DNA of 64,000 nucleotides. Source: Pseudobdellovibrionaceae bacterium. GTDB taxonomy: Bacteria > Bdellovibrionota > Bdellovibrionia > Bdellovibrionales > JAMPXM01. Shown here piece after piece: positions 1 through 8,975 of this stretch. Under the pieces are notes generated by a model. The model worked only from the letters and a program-made list of their open reading frames with translations, ran no database searches and was not told where the DNA came from. Location of the stretch: the NCBI GenBank assembly GCA_947462815.1, contig CANHQR010000003.1:1-64000 (forward strand), written 5' to 3'. The translations under genes and the position numbers were made by a program. Numbering within the stretch: position 1 is the first letter of the stretch; each line of letters starts with the position of its first letter.

Positions 1-1
1 G

Positions 2-1222
2 GCTCAGGTCGCGACATCGAAATCCTCACCCAAAAAATCCAAGGCCGCGATCAGCGTCGATATTGGTCAAGAAAGCCGCACGCAAGTCTCGCTTGCGCAA
101 GCTTTTCCGCTGGAAGCCTTCGTGCTGGACTCTGGATTCATCGTGATTTTTCGAAGCGTCTTGCATCAGGGGCGAAACCTGCGGCAAGGCTTTGTGCTCA
201 ATGCTCGCGAGTTCCTCAAAAGCTTCGAGGTGGCGGACGCCACCATTCCTGGCTTACAAACTTCAGCCCTTCTGAGCGGCAATGTTCTGAGCCTATCGCC
301 AGTTCCAGAGACCCATGCCGAACGCCTCGCGGAGCTCAGTTTACCCGCACCTCTAGACGATTTGCAGATTTTGATCACGGCCAAGTCCTTGCCATGGCCC
401 AACAGCTTGAAACTGAATCTGGCCCTCTTGCTTCTTGGCCTAATTCTACTGCTGGTCACGCTCGCCTTGCTTTTTCGCAATGCCCATCGACAGCTGGATC
501 TTCTCGAACAGCAAAATAATTTTGTTTCGGCTGTAAGCCATGAACTGCGCACGCCACTGACCGCGATTCGTCTGCACAGTGAGATGCTTCAGCTTGGCTG
601 GAGTGGTTCCGAGTCCGATCGACAGAAGGCCTACGCCTACATTCAAAGTGAAAGCGAGCGGCTCTCGCGTCTGATCGATAATATTCTTCAGATCGCAAGA
701 CTTGGTCGAAGTTCATCGACCCTCAAACTTGAAAGTCTTAAGCCTCTCGAGATTGAACGGCTGACCCGCGAAAAAGCCCTCCCGTTGGCTCAAGCGCAGG
801 GTTACGACTTAAGCCTCGCAAATTCAGCTGCGCCACAATTGAGCGTGATGTTGGATCGCGATGGACTGACACAGATTCTGATGAATCTTGTCGACAACTC
901 GCTGAAGTTCTCGCGCGACTGCACGCCTCGAAAAATTGAAATACAAATCCAGAGCAATGCCACTCATCTCAGCCTTGAAGTGCGTGACTTTGGCCCCGGC
1001 ATGCCAGAGTCCGTTCGCGCTCGGGCCTTCGACATATTTTATCGCGCCGAAGACGAACTCACACGTCGAACCACGGGCACAGGTATTGGCTTGGCCCTGG
1101 TCAAACACCTCGCTGATCAGATGCACGCACAAATTGAAATTCTCGGAGCCTCACCAGGCACCATTGTTCGCCTTCGCTGGCCGATTGGCTCTCGACCACC
1201 TGATCAAGCTCCACCTGGCTAA
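2..1222 (+). CDS. Sensor histidine kinase, 5'-truncated by window edge
   Basis: The frame is open from base 2, so the N-terminus lies outside the window; 406 residues remain. One hydrophobic membrane segment (about residues 138-158 of the fragment) is followed directly by a dimerisation/phosphoacceptor region with the H-box VSHELRTPL (His near residue 180). The ATPase domain has an N-box (LMNLVDNSLKF, near 293), a G1 box (DFGPGMP) and a G2 box (GTGIGLALV, near 358). All canonical kinase motifs are intact. It should sense a periplasmic or membrane signal and phosphorylate a response regulator. No response regulator is visible in the window, so it probably lies upstream. The next gene, on the same strand 55 bp downstream, may be cotranscribed. 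The ligand cannot be inferred. Confidence 0.93.
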   Translation, partial: AQVATSKSSPKKSKAAISVDIGQESRTQVSLAQAFPLEAFVLDSGFIVIFRSVLHQGRNLRQGFVLNAREFLKSFEVADATIPGLQTSALLSGNVLSLSPVPETHAERLAELSLPAPLDDLQILITAKSLPWPNSLKLNLALLLLGLILLLVTLALLFRNAHRQLDLLEQQNNFVSAVSHELRTPLTAIRLHSEMLQLGWSGSESDRQKAYAYIQSESERLSRLIDNILQIARLGRSSSTLKLESLKPLEIERLTREKALPLAQAQGYDLSLANSAAPQLSVMLDRDGLTQILMNLVDNSLKFSRDCTPRKIEIQIQSNATHLSLEVRDFGPGMPESVRARAFDIFYRAEDELTRRTTGTGIGLALVKHLADQMHAQIEILGASPGTIVRLRWPIGSRPPDQAPPG

Positions 1223-1277
1223 CCAGCCGATCCCTCGCCCATCCTTCCCTTGATGAATTTAGCAATCGGAGGTTCGC

Positions 1278-2054
1278 ATGACGATCCACCTTGGCCACGC
1301 CATGCCCAAAATTTGTCGGATCGGCGTTTCGATCTTACTTGTCTCGCTCAGCGCCTTCTCGCTTTGCTCCTGTCGTCTCGCCTTGGGCCGAGAGACCACC
1401 TACTGGAATCTTAACCCCTCAGGCCCTGCTCACCAGCCTTGGCGTGAGCGCTGTGAAAGTCTGCTCAAAGAAGTTCGGCAAATGACCCAGCGATCGATTC
1501 GCTATGATCCCGCATACGTACGTTTGAGCTATCCCTGGGGCGATCCACCCGCCGACACCGGCGTTTGTGCCGATCTTGTGGTCCGCGGTCTTCGCTTCAT
1601 CGGCCGCGATCTGCAGCAAGAATTGCATGAAGATCTCGGCGCCAATTTCGCCCAATATCCCCAACGTTGGAATCTCCGACGAGCTGATCCCCACATCGAT
1701 CATCGCCGCGTCCCCAACTTGCAAAAATACTTTGAGCGTTCGCATCGCGACCGAGTGCTGCCTCGCGATGTCGCACTTCAACCCTGCGACTTGGTGATTT
1801 GGGATTTGGGTGGAGGGCTTTCGCACATCGGCTGGGTGTCCGATCACATCGCCCCATCAGGCCAACTCAAGATTCTGCATCACATTTCAGGCCGACCGAG
1901 CGAAGACGATGTGCTCACGAGCTGGCCGCAACTTCAGCGCGTTCGTCCCGCGCTTCAGGCAGACTCTGCACTCACACCCAAGCCATCTCAAAGGCCACAT
2001 CGCGTGATGGTGATTCCCCCACAGGCACATGGAGCGAAGACCCAAGATCCATGA
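1278..2054 (+). CDS. DUF1287 family exported protein (YijF-like)
   Basis: A protein of 258 residues. It has a hydrophobic N-terminal export signal (about residues 14-33) ending near SLCSC, which could be a weak lipobox. The mature part carries the DUF1287 hallmarks: YDPAYVRLSYPWGDPPADTG, then VCADLVVRGLR, then DPHIDHRRVPNL, then SHIGWVSD near the C-terminus. The conserved Cys and His residues make a hydrolase-like fold plausible, but the family function is not established. The start is supported by CGGAGG at 1267-1272, five bases before the ATG. Its 3' end overlaps the convergent acetyltransferase-like gene by 83 bp. Family assignment is firm; function is unknown. Confidence 0.82.
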   Translation: MTIHLGHAMPKICRIGVSILLVSLSAFSLCSCRLALGRETTYWNLNPSGPAHQPWRERCESLLKEVRQMTQRSIRYDPAYVRLSYPWGDPPADTGVCADLVVRGLRFIGRDLQQELHEDLGANFAQYPQRWNLRRADPHIDHRRVPNLQKYFERSHRDRVLPRDVALQPCDLVIWDLGGGLSHIGWVSDHIAPSGQLKILHHISGRPSEDDVLTSWPQLQRVRPALQADSALTPKPSQRPHRVMVIPPQAHGAKTQDP

Positions 2055-3159
2055 TCGCTTCGACTTCAAAAAGTTTAACGCTTGTGGCTTGCGCGATGAG
2101 ACCCGCTCGCGCCGCCTGAACAACTCCGACGGTGGCTGGCAGCGGCAGCGCGAAAATCTCCCGAGCACGCAGTTCACCTTGATCCATCACCGTGTGCGCC
2201 ACATCAAACAAGGCTTGGGCACGCAAAGGCCCAGGGAGAACTGTCGCGAAAGTCACTTGAAAGGCGTAGAGAGTTCGCAAGCTTTCGCCTTCGTTTGGAA
2301 GAGGTGAACCCAAAGTCCGGCTCAGACTGCGGGCCATTTGAAAGCCGCGCCCCGTGCGCGAAAGACGCATGCGCTTGCGAGAATCTGGAGACACAATTCG
2401 AAGCGCCAAGATCGGACGTCCGCTCGCATCTCGCACAGAAACCGGCACACCGCCTGGTGCCCAAACACGATGATCGAGTAGGTCCGCACGCCGCAATTCT
2501 TGAGCGTCCACAAGAGCCGCCTCACCCCAGCAAACTTGTCCACGCGGCGTAGGCCTTCGCCAGCGCCCCAGCACATTTAACATCGTGAGATTCCCGCAAG
2601 ACGCGTAACGATACGGTGTTCGCTTGCGCTCATTGGCCAAGCTTTGCTGCGCCATCAGGTTATCACCCAGCACCGCCGTGAGCATCGCCTCAACACCTAC
2701 ATCGCGCTGAAAACGCAACAAGCATCCCGCATAAAACTTCCGCCAACGCAGCATCAAGCGTCGGTCAAAGGCGACACGCAGATCACCGAGATACGCCAGC
2801 AGCACATCCTCGCGACCCGCCCAAGTCCCGCGCCGTAGTGACGTGGCCCCCGTGCCGACGAGGCGTCCATCGCGCTCGGCCACCACCAAAGTGTGCGCCA
2901 CACCTCGAGCCCGCATCAGCGAGAAGAAATCCGGCGAGCGATCATAGATCAAATCAAAGTCACTCAAATGCATCGGATGCGCATCATAGAGCGCACGCAG
3001 CGCCAGTTCATCGTCAGGACTCGCCAAGCGAAAGCGCACGCCCTCACCCGAGGCCTGCGCCAGGTGGTCCGCGAGTGCGGTTTCAAGTCGAGCTTGCAGG
3101 ACACCGTCTTGGGGAAGGTCGCGAAGCTCCAGCTCCGAAGGCGACCACAATTCAGACAT
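1972..3159 (-). CDS. GNAT-like acyltransferase, last gene of the UnbUV/Rieske operon
   Basis: A protein of 395 residues. The first half resembles a GNAT N-acyltransferase: a segment with VVAERDGRLVGTGATSL (beta-strand pair) followed by LAYLGDLRVAFDRR (the usual acetyl-CoA-binding strand-helix). The second half (about 190-395) is unassigned. I chose the ATG at 3159 over the longer frame because it overlaps the stop of the upstream Rieske gene by 8 bp, which fits translational coupling in this operon. Acyl acceptor and donor are unknown. The 3' end runs 83 bp into the convergent DUF1287 gene. The fold call is an inference from sequence patterns; the operon placement is directly visible. Confidence 0.6.
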   Translation of the reverse strand: MSELWSPSELELRDLPQDGVLQARLETALADHLAQASGEGVRFRLASPDDELALRALYDAHPMHLSDFDLIYDRSPDFFSLMRARGVAHTLVVAERDGRLVGTGATSLRRGTWAGREDVLLAYLGDLRVAFDRRLMLRWRKFYAGCLLRFQRDVGVEAMLTAVLGDNLMAQQSLANERKRTPYRYASCGNLTMLNVLGRWRRPTPRGQVCWGEAALVDAQELRRADLLDHRVWAPGGVPVSVRDASGRPILALRIVSPDSRKRMRLSRTGRGFQMARSLSRTLGSPLPNEGESLRTLYAFQVTFATVLPGPLRAQALFDVAHTVMDQGELRAREIFALPLPATVGVVQAARAGLIAQATSVKLFEVEAIMDLGSSLHVPVGESPSRDVAFEMAWV

Positions 3160-4345
3160 GAATCTCTCGATCTCGAGTCCACGCGATCTCTCGCCACGAA
3201 CTCTCACCCCGAGCCCCTAAATCTCGCAAGCGCTCAATCGCCAAGTGCAGTTCGTCGGCCGCCGTCGACTTGAAGGCCGTGCCTTCGCCTCGTTCATCAA
3301 AGCGCTGAAGATTGCGACCTTGATTGCGCATAATTTCGACGTCCTGCTCAATCACTTGTCGCGTGTAATACTGCATGAAGGGCTTCGCCGCCGGCGTCAC
3401 CACCGGTCCCAAATTGAACGCGATCCAAGTGTAGACACGGGATCGATAGCGCCCGACGGGCGTGCACTGCGAGTTGATCACAAATCCACTATCACCGAAG
3501 CTATAGTCGACCCGAGTGATGTTGGGAAAAATGAACTCATCGGTGTGAAGCATCGGTTCATTGCGAGGATTGAGAATTCGTCCCGTAAAGCCAATTTGAT
3601 CTTGAGGCTGATCGTAGGTCACCTTCACTCGGCCACCGCCGACCTCAACCGTGATCGGAATCTTTTTGAGCGTTCGCGAGCGAAACCACTTGTCGTGCAC
3701 AAAAACCGTGTGCGGAACGTCCATGAAGTTTTCCACCAAATGCGTCACTTCATTCTCGAAATCCGTAATCATAAAGTACTGCGACCACCGCGCATCCCCC
3801 GCGTACGGAAATCGCCATGGCGGCGCCGCTGTGGCGCGCGCGGGTTCACCCGTCCACACCCACACAGCTCCGTCTTGCTCGACAACAGGAAAAGATCGCA
3901 GCTTCAATCCACGGCGCTCACAAGTTTCCAACGGCAAGGCTTGCGGACCTTCGCTTGGGATTTCGCGAACTCGTCCGCCGCCATCAAAACTCCAACCATG
4001 ATAAGGACAGCGGAGGTGATCGCCCTCGCAACGACCTTCTGAAAGTCGCGTCGCGCGATGCAGACAGCGATCCAGCACAGCTTGGGCGCGGCCTTCGCGA
4101 TCACGCCAGAGCGCAATCGGATACTCATATACAGTTCGCGCTAAAGGCTTTTCCCGACCTAGCTCTTCACTGAGACAGGCAATGTACCAATTGTCCACCA
4201 AGGCCCCATCGACCTCGCGCAAGCCCGGCATGCGCGATCGCGTCTCGCCCTGTTCAAAAGCCTCTGGCCCTTCGGCGCCCAAGCGAGTCGGCGTTCGAAT
4301 CGAAGCGCGCAGTGATGCCAAGACCTCAGACAAAGAAATTTTCAT
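3152..4345 (-). CDS. Rieske [2Fe-2S] non-heme iron oxygenase, alpha subunit type
   Basis: A protein of 397 residues with the two metal sites of aromatic-ring hydroxylating or demethylating oxygenases. The Rieske cluster motif is CLHRATRL followed by CPYHGW (C-x-H-x17-C-x2-H, about residues 94-117). The catalytic mononuclear iron site has ENFMDVPHTVFVH (about 199-211). The N-terminal part (VDNWYIACLSEELG) is typical of vanillate O-demethylase/CMP-type monooxygenases. It needs electrons from a reductase; no ferredoxin reductase gene is adjacent, but the operon's first gene has an RnfD-like redox membrane domain. Its ATG overlaps the upstream stop in an ATGA. Substrate unknown. Confidence 0.9.
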   Translation of the reverse strand: MKISLSEVLASLRASIRTPTRLGAEGPEAFEQGETRSRMPGLREVDGALVDNWYIACLSEELGREKPLARTVYEYPIALWRDREGRAQAVLDRCLHRATRLSEGRCEGDHLRCPYHGWSFDGGGRVREIPSEGPQALPLETCERRGLKLRSFPVVEQDGAVWVWTGEPARATAAPPWRFPYAGDARWSQYFMITDFENEVTHLVENFMDVPHTVFVHDKWFRSRTLKKIPITVEVGGGRVKVTYDQPQDQIGFTGRILNPRNEPMLHTDEFIFPNITRVDYSFGDSGFVINSQCTPVGRYRSRVYTWIAFNLGPVVTPAAKPFMQYYTRQVIEQDVEIMRNQGRNLQRFDERGEGTAFKSTAADELHLAIERLRDLGARGESSWREIAWTRDREIHV

Positions 4346-5229
4346 GGCGAGGCCTCTGCGACTCGCACCTCATGAACTTCGCGCGCCGTTGCCGTCACAC
4401 CAATGGGTGACAAGCTGGGGCGAGCGGCCGCATCAGGCAAGCGGCGCTTGAGTCCCAGGCGCCGCAGCCACATGTTGCTCATGAGAAGCGAAATGGTTTT
4501 TACCAAATCCCAAGCTGAGATCGGCGTGATGCAACACAGCTCGTGACCTTGTTCCCAACCGGGGTTGAGGTTTTGAAAGAAGCGAATTTTGGGGTTCTCA
4601 AGATGCTTCGATGTGATCGGCGCGACACTCTCACGCAAACAGGGCGAGCCTTTTTCAAAAGCCAAGACTAAGCCTTCGCCAAGATGATCCTGCGAGCTGA
4701 CCGCTGGCAGGCGACCTGGATAGAGCTCTTCCGCGAGAGCCTCGATCACCAGCTTTTGTTCCTGCGGTAAGATCGCATCGTAACGCGGCCAATGTTCGAA
4801 AAAGTTATTCGCCAGCAGCAAATAGGTCTTGTAGCCCTTCGAGATCAAAAACCAAAACAACGGGCGACGCCCCCCGGTCTCCAGCCAATTTTCCCACCAG
4901 GCCATCAACATCGCCTTATAGAAATTGGTCTTTAACGCCCACTGACCCCAGTACTCAGCTTCAATGATGGTGTCGCCGCTAAAGAGTCCGGCGATCTCGC
5001 GCCCCTCTTTGGTGCGCGTGACAAATTGGCGGAGCGTGGTGAATCCCTTCAGCTCGCCACTTCGCGAATCCTCCAAGAGGATCACGCGATTCTTGTTGGA
5101 GAGATCTTTCTGAAACTGATCCCAGGTGCAATTCGCATAGTACTTATCGAGGATCGCGAACATCTGACGTTCCGTGCGCTCCCCGAGCTGATCACGTCGT
5201 ACCAGTCGTCCTGCAAGTTTGCGTTTCAC
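4342..5229 (-). CDS. GNAT-like hypothetical protein of the UnbUV/Rieske operon
   Basis: A protein of 295 residues, not recognised as a named family. Segments such as VILLEDSRSGELKGFTTLR, then LFSGDTIIEAEYWGQWAL, then FWFLISKGYKTYLLLANNFF have the strand-helix rhythm of GNAT or autoinducer-synthase-like acyltransferases, so an N-acyltransferase fold is my inference. It starts with GTG; GTGA at 5226-5229 couples it to the upstream fusion gene, and its own stop overlaps the start of the Rieske oxygenase. Such tight coupling suggests stoichiometric expression with the oxygenase. It carries a CC pair near residue 237, but no clear metal motif. Confidence 0.6.
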   Translation of the reverse strand: MKRKLAGRLVRRDQLGERTERQMFAILDKYYANCTWDQFQKDLSNKNRVILLEDSRSGELKGFTTLRQFVTRTKEGREIAGLFSGDTIIEAEYWGQWALKTNFYKAMLMAWWENWLETGGRRPLFWFLISKGYKTYLLLANNFFEHWPRYDAILPQEQKLVIEALAEELYPGRLPAVSSQDHLGEGLVLAFEKGSPCLRESVAPITSKHLENPKIRFFQNLNPGWEQGHELCCITPISAWDLVKTISLLMSNMWLRRLGLKRRLPDAAARPSLSPIGVTATAREVHEVRVAEASP

Positions 5230-8102
5230 GGCTCACCTCCGATCACCTTGTCCTGGCGGAAGCGATGCACGCGGCCCGCCTCCCAGCGTCCCAGATCTTG
5301 CAGCGGCTCTCCGCAAAAGCTCACACGAACGCGAGCGCTACGGGCCGCACCTAAACCAAAATGCATTCGTCCATCTTGAGAAGCTGAAAGTCCATTGGCC
5401 GACACCGCCTGATCGACCAGAACTTGACCGTCAGGCAGGCTCAGCTCCACGCGTGCACCCAAAGCTTGTCGGGGACAGCGACGTGCATCGCCTTCCACGA
5501 TCACACCCATCCAATGCCCCGTGCTGTGCTGCGGGCGCGCGCGATTCAAATAAATCAGGGGCGCGGCGAACTGCCGCGTGATCCACGCATCCATCCGCCC
5601 ATCACTATTAAAGTCGGCCACGCCGACACCCCGCGAAGGTGAAAGCTCGCGCACACCGACTTGCTCGGCAATATCCACAAACTGTGGGCGCGCTTGAATG
5701 CCGCGATTCCAGTAAAGACGTGGCCGCTCGGCTCCATAGATGCAATAGCCACGAATGTCGCCCCACTTGTTGGCAAAACGATGAATGGACGGAGGAGAGC
5801 GCGCGACTTTCTCATTCACGTACCAATAGTCGCGGCACTTCTCATCTGTCGGACGCGGACGCTCATCGGCAGTATAATCGACCGAATCATCGACCATGCC
5901 GTTGGCCTGCAAGAGATCCATCCAACCATCATTATCAAAATCCGCGGCCGCCGCTCCCCAACCAAATCGCTGCGGATTCAAAGCACCTGTGCGCGTCGCT
6001 GACTCTATGGCTTCAGGCACGACGAGAGTTTCATTTTGAAGCTTTGGCGGGCCAAACAACCACAGCAGCGATCCTTCGGCCTGCAGTGCCTGGTGAACAT
6101 TGGACACATACATGTCCATCCAGCCGTTGCGATCAAAATCAGCCGTCGTGGCGTTCATACCTTTGTAAGTGTCTCGGCCGATCGAGCCGAACATCTCGCC
6201 GCGAATAGCGCGAAAGCCACGCCCTGCTTCGTTCAAGTAAAAGTCATCGGGGCCAAAGTCATTGGCCACATAAAGATCCGGCCAACCATCGCGATTGAAA
6301 TCTGCGGCCGATACGGCCAGTGACCACCTTGTCTCCGGCATCCGCCATGCTGTCGCGACTTCCGACGCTGGCTGAAAGCGACCGGGCTTCGTCTGTAAAT
6401 ACAAGACGTTCTCGCCGCCGTTGTTGGAGAGGTGCCAAGAGTCGTGCATGAAATCAAACATGCGCTCATCACCTTCGTACTCAGGTTCAGGCAGCGAAAA
6501 GATATTCAGTCGCTTCGCCTCACCGTAATTTGGCAAAAACTCTGGCCACACATTGGCGACTAAAACATCTAAGCGACCATCGCGATCAAAGTCCGCCCAC
6601 GTTGCGGCCATCGACTGCGTGTAGCCCCACAATCCAGCCTCTCGGGTGACATCGGTGAACTCGAGCCGGCCGATCTCAACAAGCTGATTGCGAAGCAGTC
6701 GCGAAGACCCAAAGCCCACCTGCAGCCACAAGTCTTGGTCACCGTCATTGTCGTAATCGACAAAATTCGCTCCCGCGACCAAGCCTTCGCGCTCATAGTG
6801 CCGAGTCAGCTCGTCGATCACCGGTAGCGGCACGCGCTCAAAACGCAGTTCGCCCCCACTCGAGACATTTCGGAACAAAGCGTTTCGGACTTCGTCACCT
6901 TTGAGAAGTTGTGTGACAAACACATCGGGTCGACCATCGCCGTCCACGTCACCCACCGCCACGGAATCGCCGATCGATAAAATCCACTTCGCCACATGCT
7001 GCACACGCGGATCCACGCGCAAATAAACTTCTTGAGTGGCTTGGCCCACGGGCACCTGGGCCACCTGCGGGTCGACAGCTTGCATTTCAAAATGCACAGC
7101 TTCCTTTTCCCACTTCGGTTCAAGCCAGCCCGCATAAGCTTGATAGCCCGCAAGCATCACGCTCCCAAGAAGTACGGGGCGACGCCAATATCCGGAATGC
7201 CAAAAACGCTCGCGCCACCACGTGCCCCAACCCGTGATCCGCGCCGCTTGCGCGTGTCGCCAAGACAAACGCACCGTACCCAAAATCAGCGCCGCATAAA
7301 AAAACGTGTAATAGCTTTGTTTGAGATGGAGGGCCAAATCAAGAGTCGCCAGCCAGAAGCCGACCCACAGCTGCTCTTTCTTGGAGGCCGGAGAAGTCGC
7401 CGGATCGGTGATCATAAAAAAGGTGAAGAGAAAAAACGCGGGCGATGACAAGGTGCCAAGAAATAAAGTCTCAAACGGCAAATGATGTCTCATGATCATC
7501 GCGCGAATTGCAGTCTGCAGTGTGAACCAAAACAGGAAACTGGCGACTAACCAAGTTCGCCCAGCCTTGGGCAGGACAAACAAAAGTGCCAACCCGAAGA
7601 TGAACACACTCATTTGCCCCATACCCGTCCACTGGTAGGCCGGAGCCGCGGTGATCAACTCGTGCGCGAACAACAAGGAGAAACTCACACCGGCCATGGC
7701 CGGGTTCAAAACGTGGCGCCCGTTAAAGGTGAAAATGTACTTTGAGCCGATCGCAAAGAAGACCGGAAAAAACAGCAGCACGTAGTTGTGCGAATAGTTG
7801 AGCAGAATCGACAGCGAGATCGAGGTGATCACCGCGCTCCACGGCCAAACCCATTGACCTCGGAACAATCGACACAAAACAACCTCGAGTGCGGCCGCAC
7901 TTGCGGTGGTGATCAAAGCTTGATCAAAACTTCGATTGAACCCCAGCACGGTGAAACCGAGAATCAAGTAGGTGAGCAGGCTAAGTCCGACCGGTAGACG
8001 AGGATCCATGTCGCGATAGATCTCGCGACAACGGGCCCAAAAACCCATCGCATCTTCGGAAACGAGGACTTGTGGACTGAGAGCGGGCGAGGTCTCACGC
8101 AT
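5226..8102 (-). CDS. UnbU-UnbV fusion: RnfD/NqrB-like membrane domain plus FG-GAP/ASPIC-UnbV domain
   Basis: A protein of 958 residues with two parts. Residues about 25-330 are a polytopic membrane domain like RnfD/NqrB and the enediyne-cluster protein UnbU; typical signatures are NGRHVLNPAMAGV and FFMITDPATSP. Residues about 385-855 hold at least seven calcium-binding FG-GAP loops (DVDGDGRPD, DYDNDGDQD, DFDRDGRLD, DFNRDGWPD, DFDRNGWMD, DFDNDGWMD, DFNSDGRMD). The C-terminus (about 870-950) is an ASPIC/UnbV domain. UnbU and UnbV are usually separate neighbouring genes in enediyne clusters; no polyketide synthase is present here. It is the first gene of a four-gene overlapping operon. The membrane part may pass electrons and the beta-propeller may face the periplasm; both are inference. 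Confidence 0.85.
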   Translation of the reverse strand: MRETSPALSPQVLVSEDAMGFWARCREIYRDMDPRLPVGLSLLTYLILGFTVLGFNRSFDQALITTASAAALEVVLCRLFRGQWVWPWSAVITSISLSILLNYSHNYVLLFFPVFFAIGSKYIFTFNGRHVLNPAMAGVSFSLLFAHELITAAPAYQWTGMGQMSVFIFGLALLFVLPKAGRTWLVASFLFWFTLQTAIRAMIMRHHLPFETLFLGTLSSPAFFLFTFFMITDPATSPASKKEQLWVGFWLATLDLALHLKQSYYTFFYAALILGTVRLSWRHAQAARITGWGTWWRERFWHSGYWRRPVLLGSVMLAGYQAYAGWLEPKWEKEAVHFEMQAVDPQVAQVPVGQATQEVYLRVDPRVQHVAKWILSIGDSVAVGDVDGDGRPDVFVTQLLKGDEVRNALFRNVSSGGELRFERVPLPVIDELTRHYEREGLVAGANFVDYDNDGDQDLWLQVGFGSSRLLRNQLVEIGRLEFTDVTREAGLWGYTQSMAATWADFDRDGRLDVLVANVWPEFLPNYGEAKRLNIFSLPEPEYEGDERMFDFMHDSWHLSNNGGENVLYLQTKPGRFQPASEVATAWRMPETRWSLAVSAADFNRDGWPDLYVANDFGPDDFYLNEAGRGFRAIRGEMFGSIGRDTYKGMNATTADFDRNGWMDMYVSNVHQALQAEGSLLWLFGPPKLQNETLVVPEAIESATRTGALNPQRFGWGAAAADFDNDGWMDLLQANGMVDDSVDYTADERPRPTDEKCRDYWYVNEKVARSPPSIHRFANKWGDIRGYCIYGAERPRLYWNRGIQARPQFVDIAEQVGVRELSPSRGVGVADFNSDGRMDAWITRQFAAPLIYLNRARPQHSTGHWMGVIVEGDARRCPRQALGARVELSLPDGQVLVDQAVSANGLSASQDGRMHFGLGAARSARVRVSFCGEPLQDLGRWEAGRVHRFRQDKVIGGEP

Positions 8103-8231
8103 GGCGCACGAGTCTACTCGTCAGTCCTGCCAGGACAACCCCCAATACGCACGGTGACATCTTTTCCTGCGGGTTGTCAGACCCTAGGAAAAAACTAGCC
8201 TACCTGTTCCATGCCCGCTAGCGATTGAGGC

Positions 8232-8879
8232 ATGCCCACGCAACTCAATCCAGGGTGGATTTTAACAAGTCTCGCGCTTTTTCCCTTGCTGCCCCTCGCG
8301 GCAGCCGCCTCGTTTCGCCGCAAGCAAAATCGAGGCGATTGGGTGGGCGGCCCAATCTCGTGGCCCAAGGCGCTTTGGTTGGCTTACACGATTTGCACCT
8401 GGTTCATTTTGCCCTGGGCTTGGCTCGGGATCTCCGAAGTCCCCAACTCCTTGCGCCTCGTCGTCGGTCTTCACCTGGCGAGCTGGTGGATTCGCGGCCC
8501 GTTGGAACTGATCATGATCTACAAGTGGCTGAATTGGTCACCGCGATATGGAATCGCGCATGATCTTTTTCATATCTTTCTTCTTGTTCTCGGCTGCGCT
8601 TGGGCCTGGTCGGATTGGAATGCTTGGATGGCCACCCCAATGAGCAAGCTGACACTGGTTTGGTTACTCGTCACCCTCTTTGCGACTTGGGCCGAAGCGC
8701 TGTTCGCTTATCTCTTCTTGCGGGAGCGCCAAGCGGGCGAGGAGCTCATTTACTTCGCCTCCGAAGAGGCGCGCTGGCACACGATCAATCGAATCACATT
8801 GACGGTTGTCATGGTGGTGTATGCCCACTTGGCGGTGCAAAGTTGCCTGGCCCTCGCGCTTCTCATCGGGCCGAGCTGA
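8232..8879 (+). CDS. Six-helix inner-membrane protein, unknown function
   Basis: A protein of 215 residues with six predicted membrane helices, roughly at residues 8-28, 48-67, 76-96, 112-128, 137-160 and 190-212. Charged and His-containing residues lie between helices (AHDLFHIF in helix 4, FASEEARWHTINR before helix 6). The paired histidines and aromatic-rich helices could fit a heme or metal site, but no named family is recognised. It is transcribed divergently from the UnbU-UnbV fusion with 129 bp between starts, so shared regulation is plausible. The sequence TTGTCA at 8174-8179 followed after 16 bases by TAGCCT is only a weak promoter candidate. Confidence 0.7.
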   Translation: MPTQLNPGWILTSLALFPLLPLAAAASFRRKQNRGDWVGGPISWPKALWLAYTICTWFILPWAWLGISEVPNSLRLVVGLHLASWWIRGPLELIMIYKWLNWSPRYGIAHDLFHIFLLVLGCAWAWSDWNAWMATPMSKLTLVWLLVTLFATWAEALFAYLFLRERQAGEELIYFASEEARWHTINRITLTVVMVVYAHLAVQSCLALALLIGPS

Positions 8880-8975
8880 TCGAGTTCGGATCGCGAAATT
8901 CGAGCGCTTGGCTCGGCGTTGACGAGATCTTTGAAACCTGAAAGCTTTGAGAATCCTCAATCTAGGGAAACAAAT

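Noticed and set aside
166-552. Minus-strand open frame of 128 residues inside the histidine kinase gene
   Set aside because: Lies wholly opposite an intact kinase with all motifs, and its translation is Arg/Ser-rich without family features.
3245-4042. Plus-strand open frame of 265 residues opposite the Rieske oxygenase
   Set aside because: Antisense to a gene with complete metal motifs; product is Arg/His-rich as expected of a shadow frame in GC-rich DNA.
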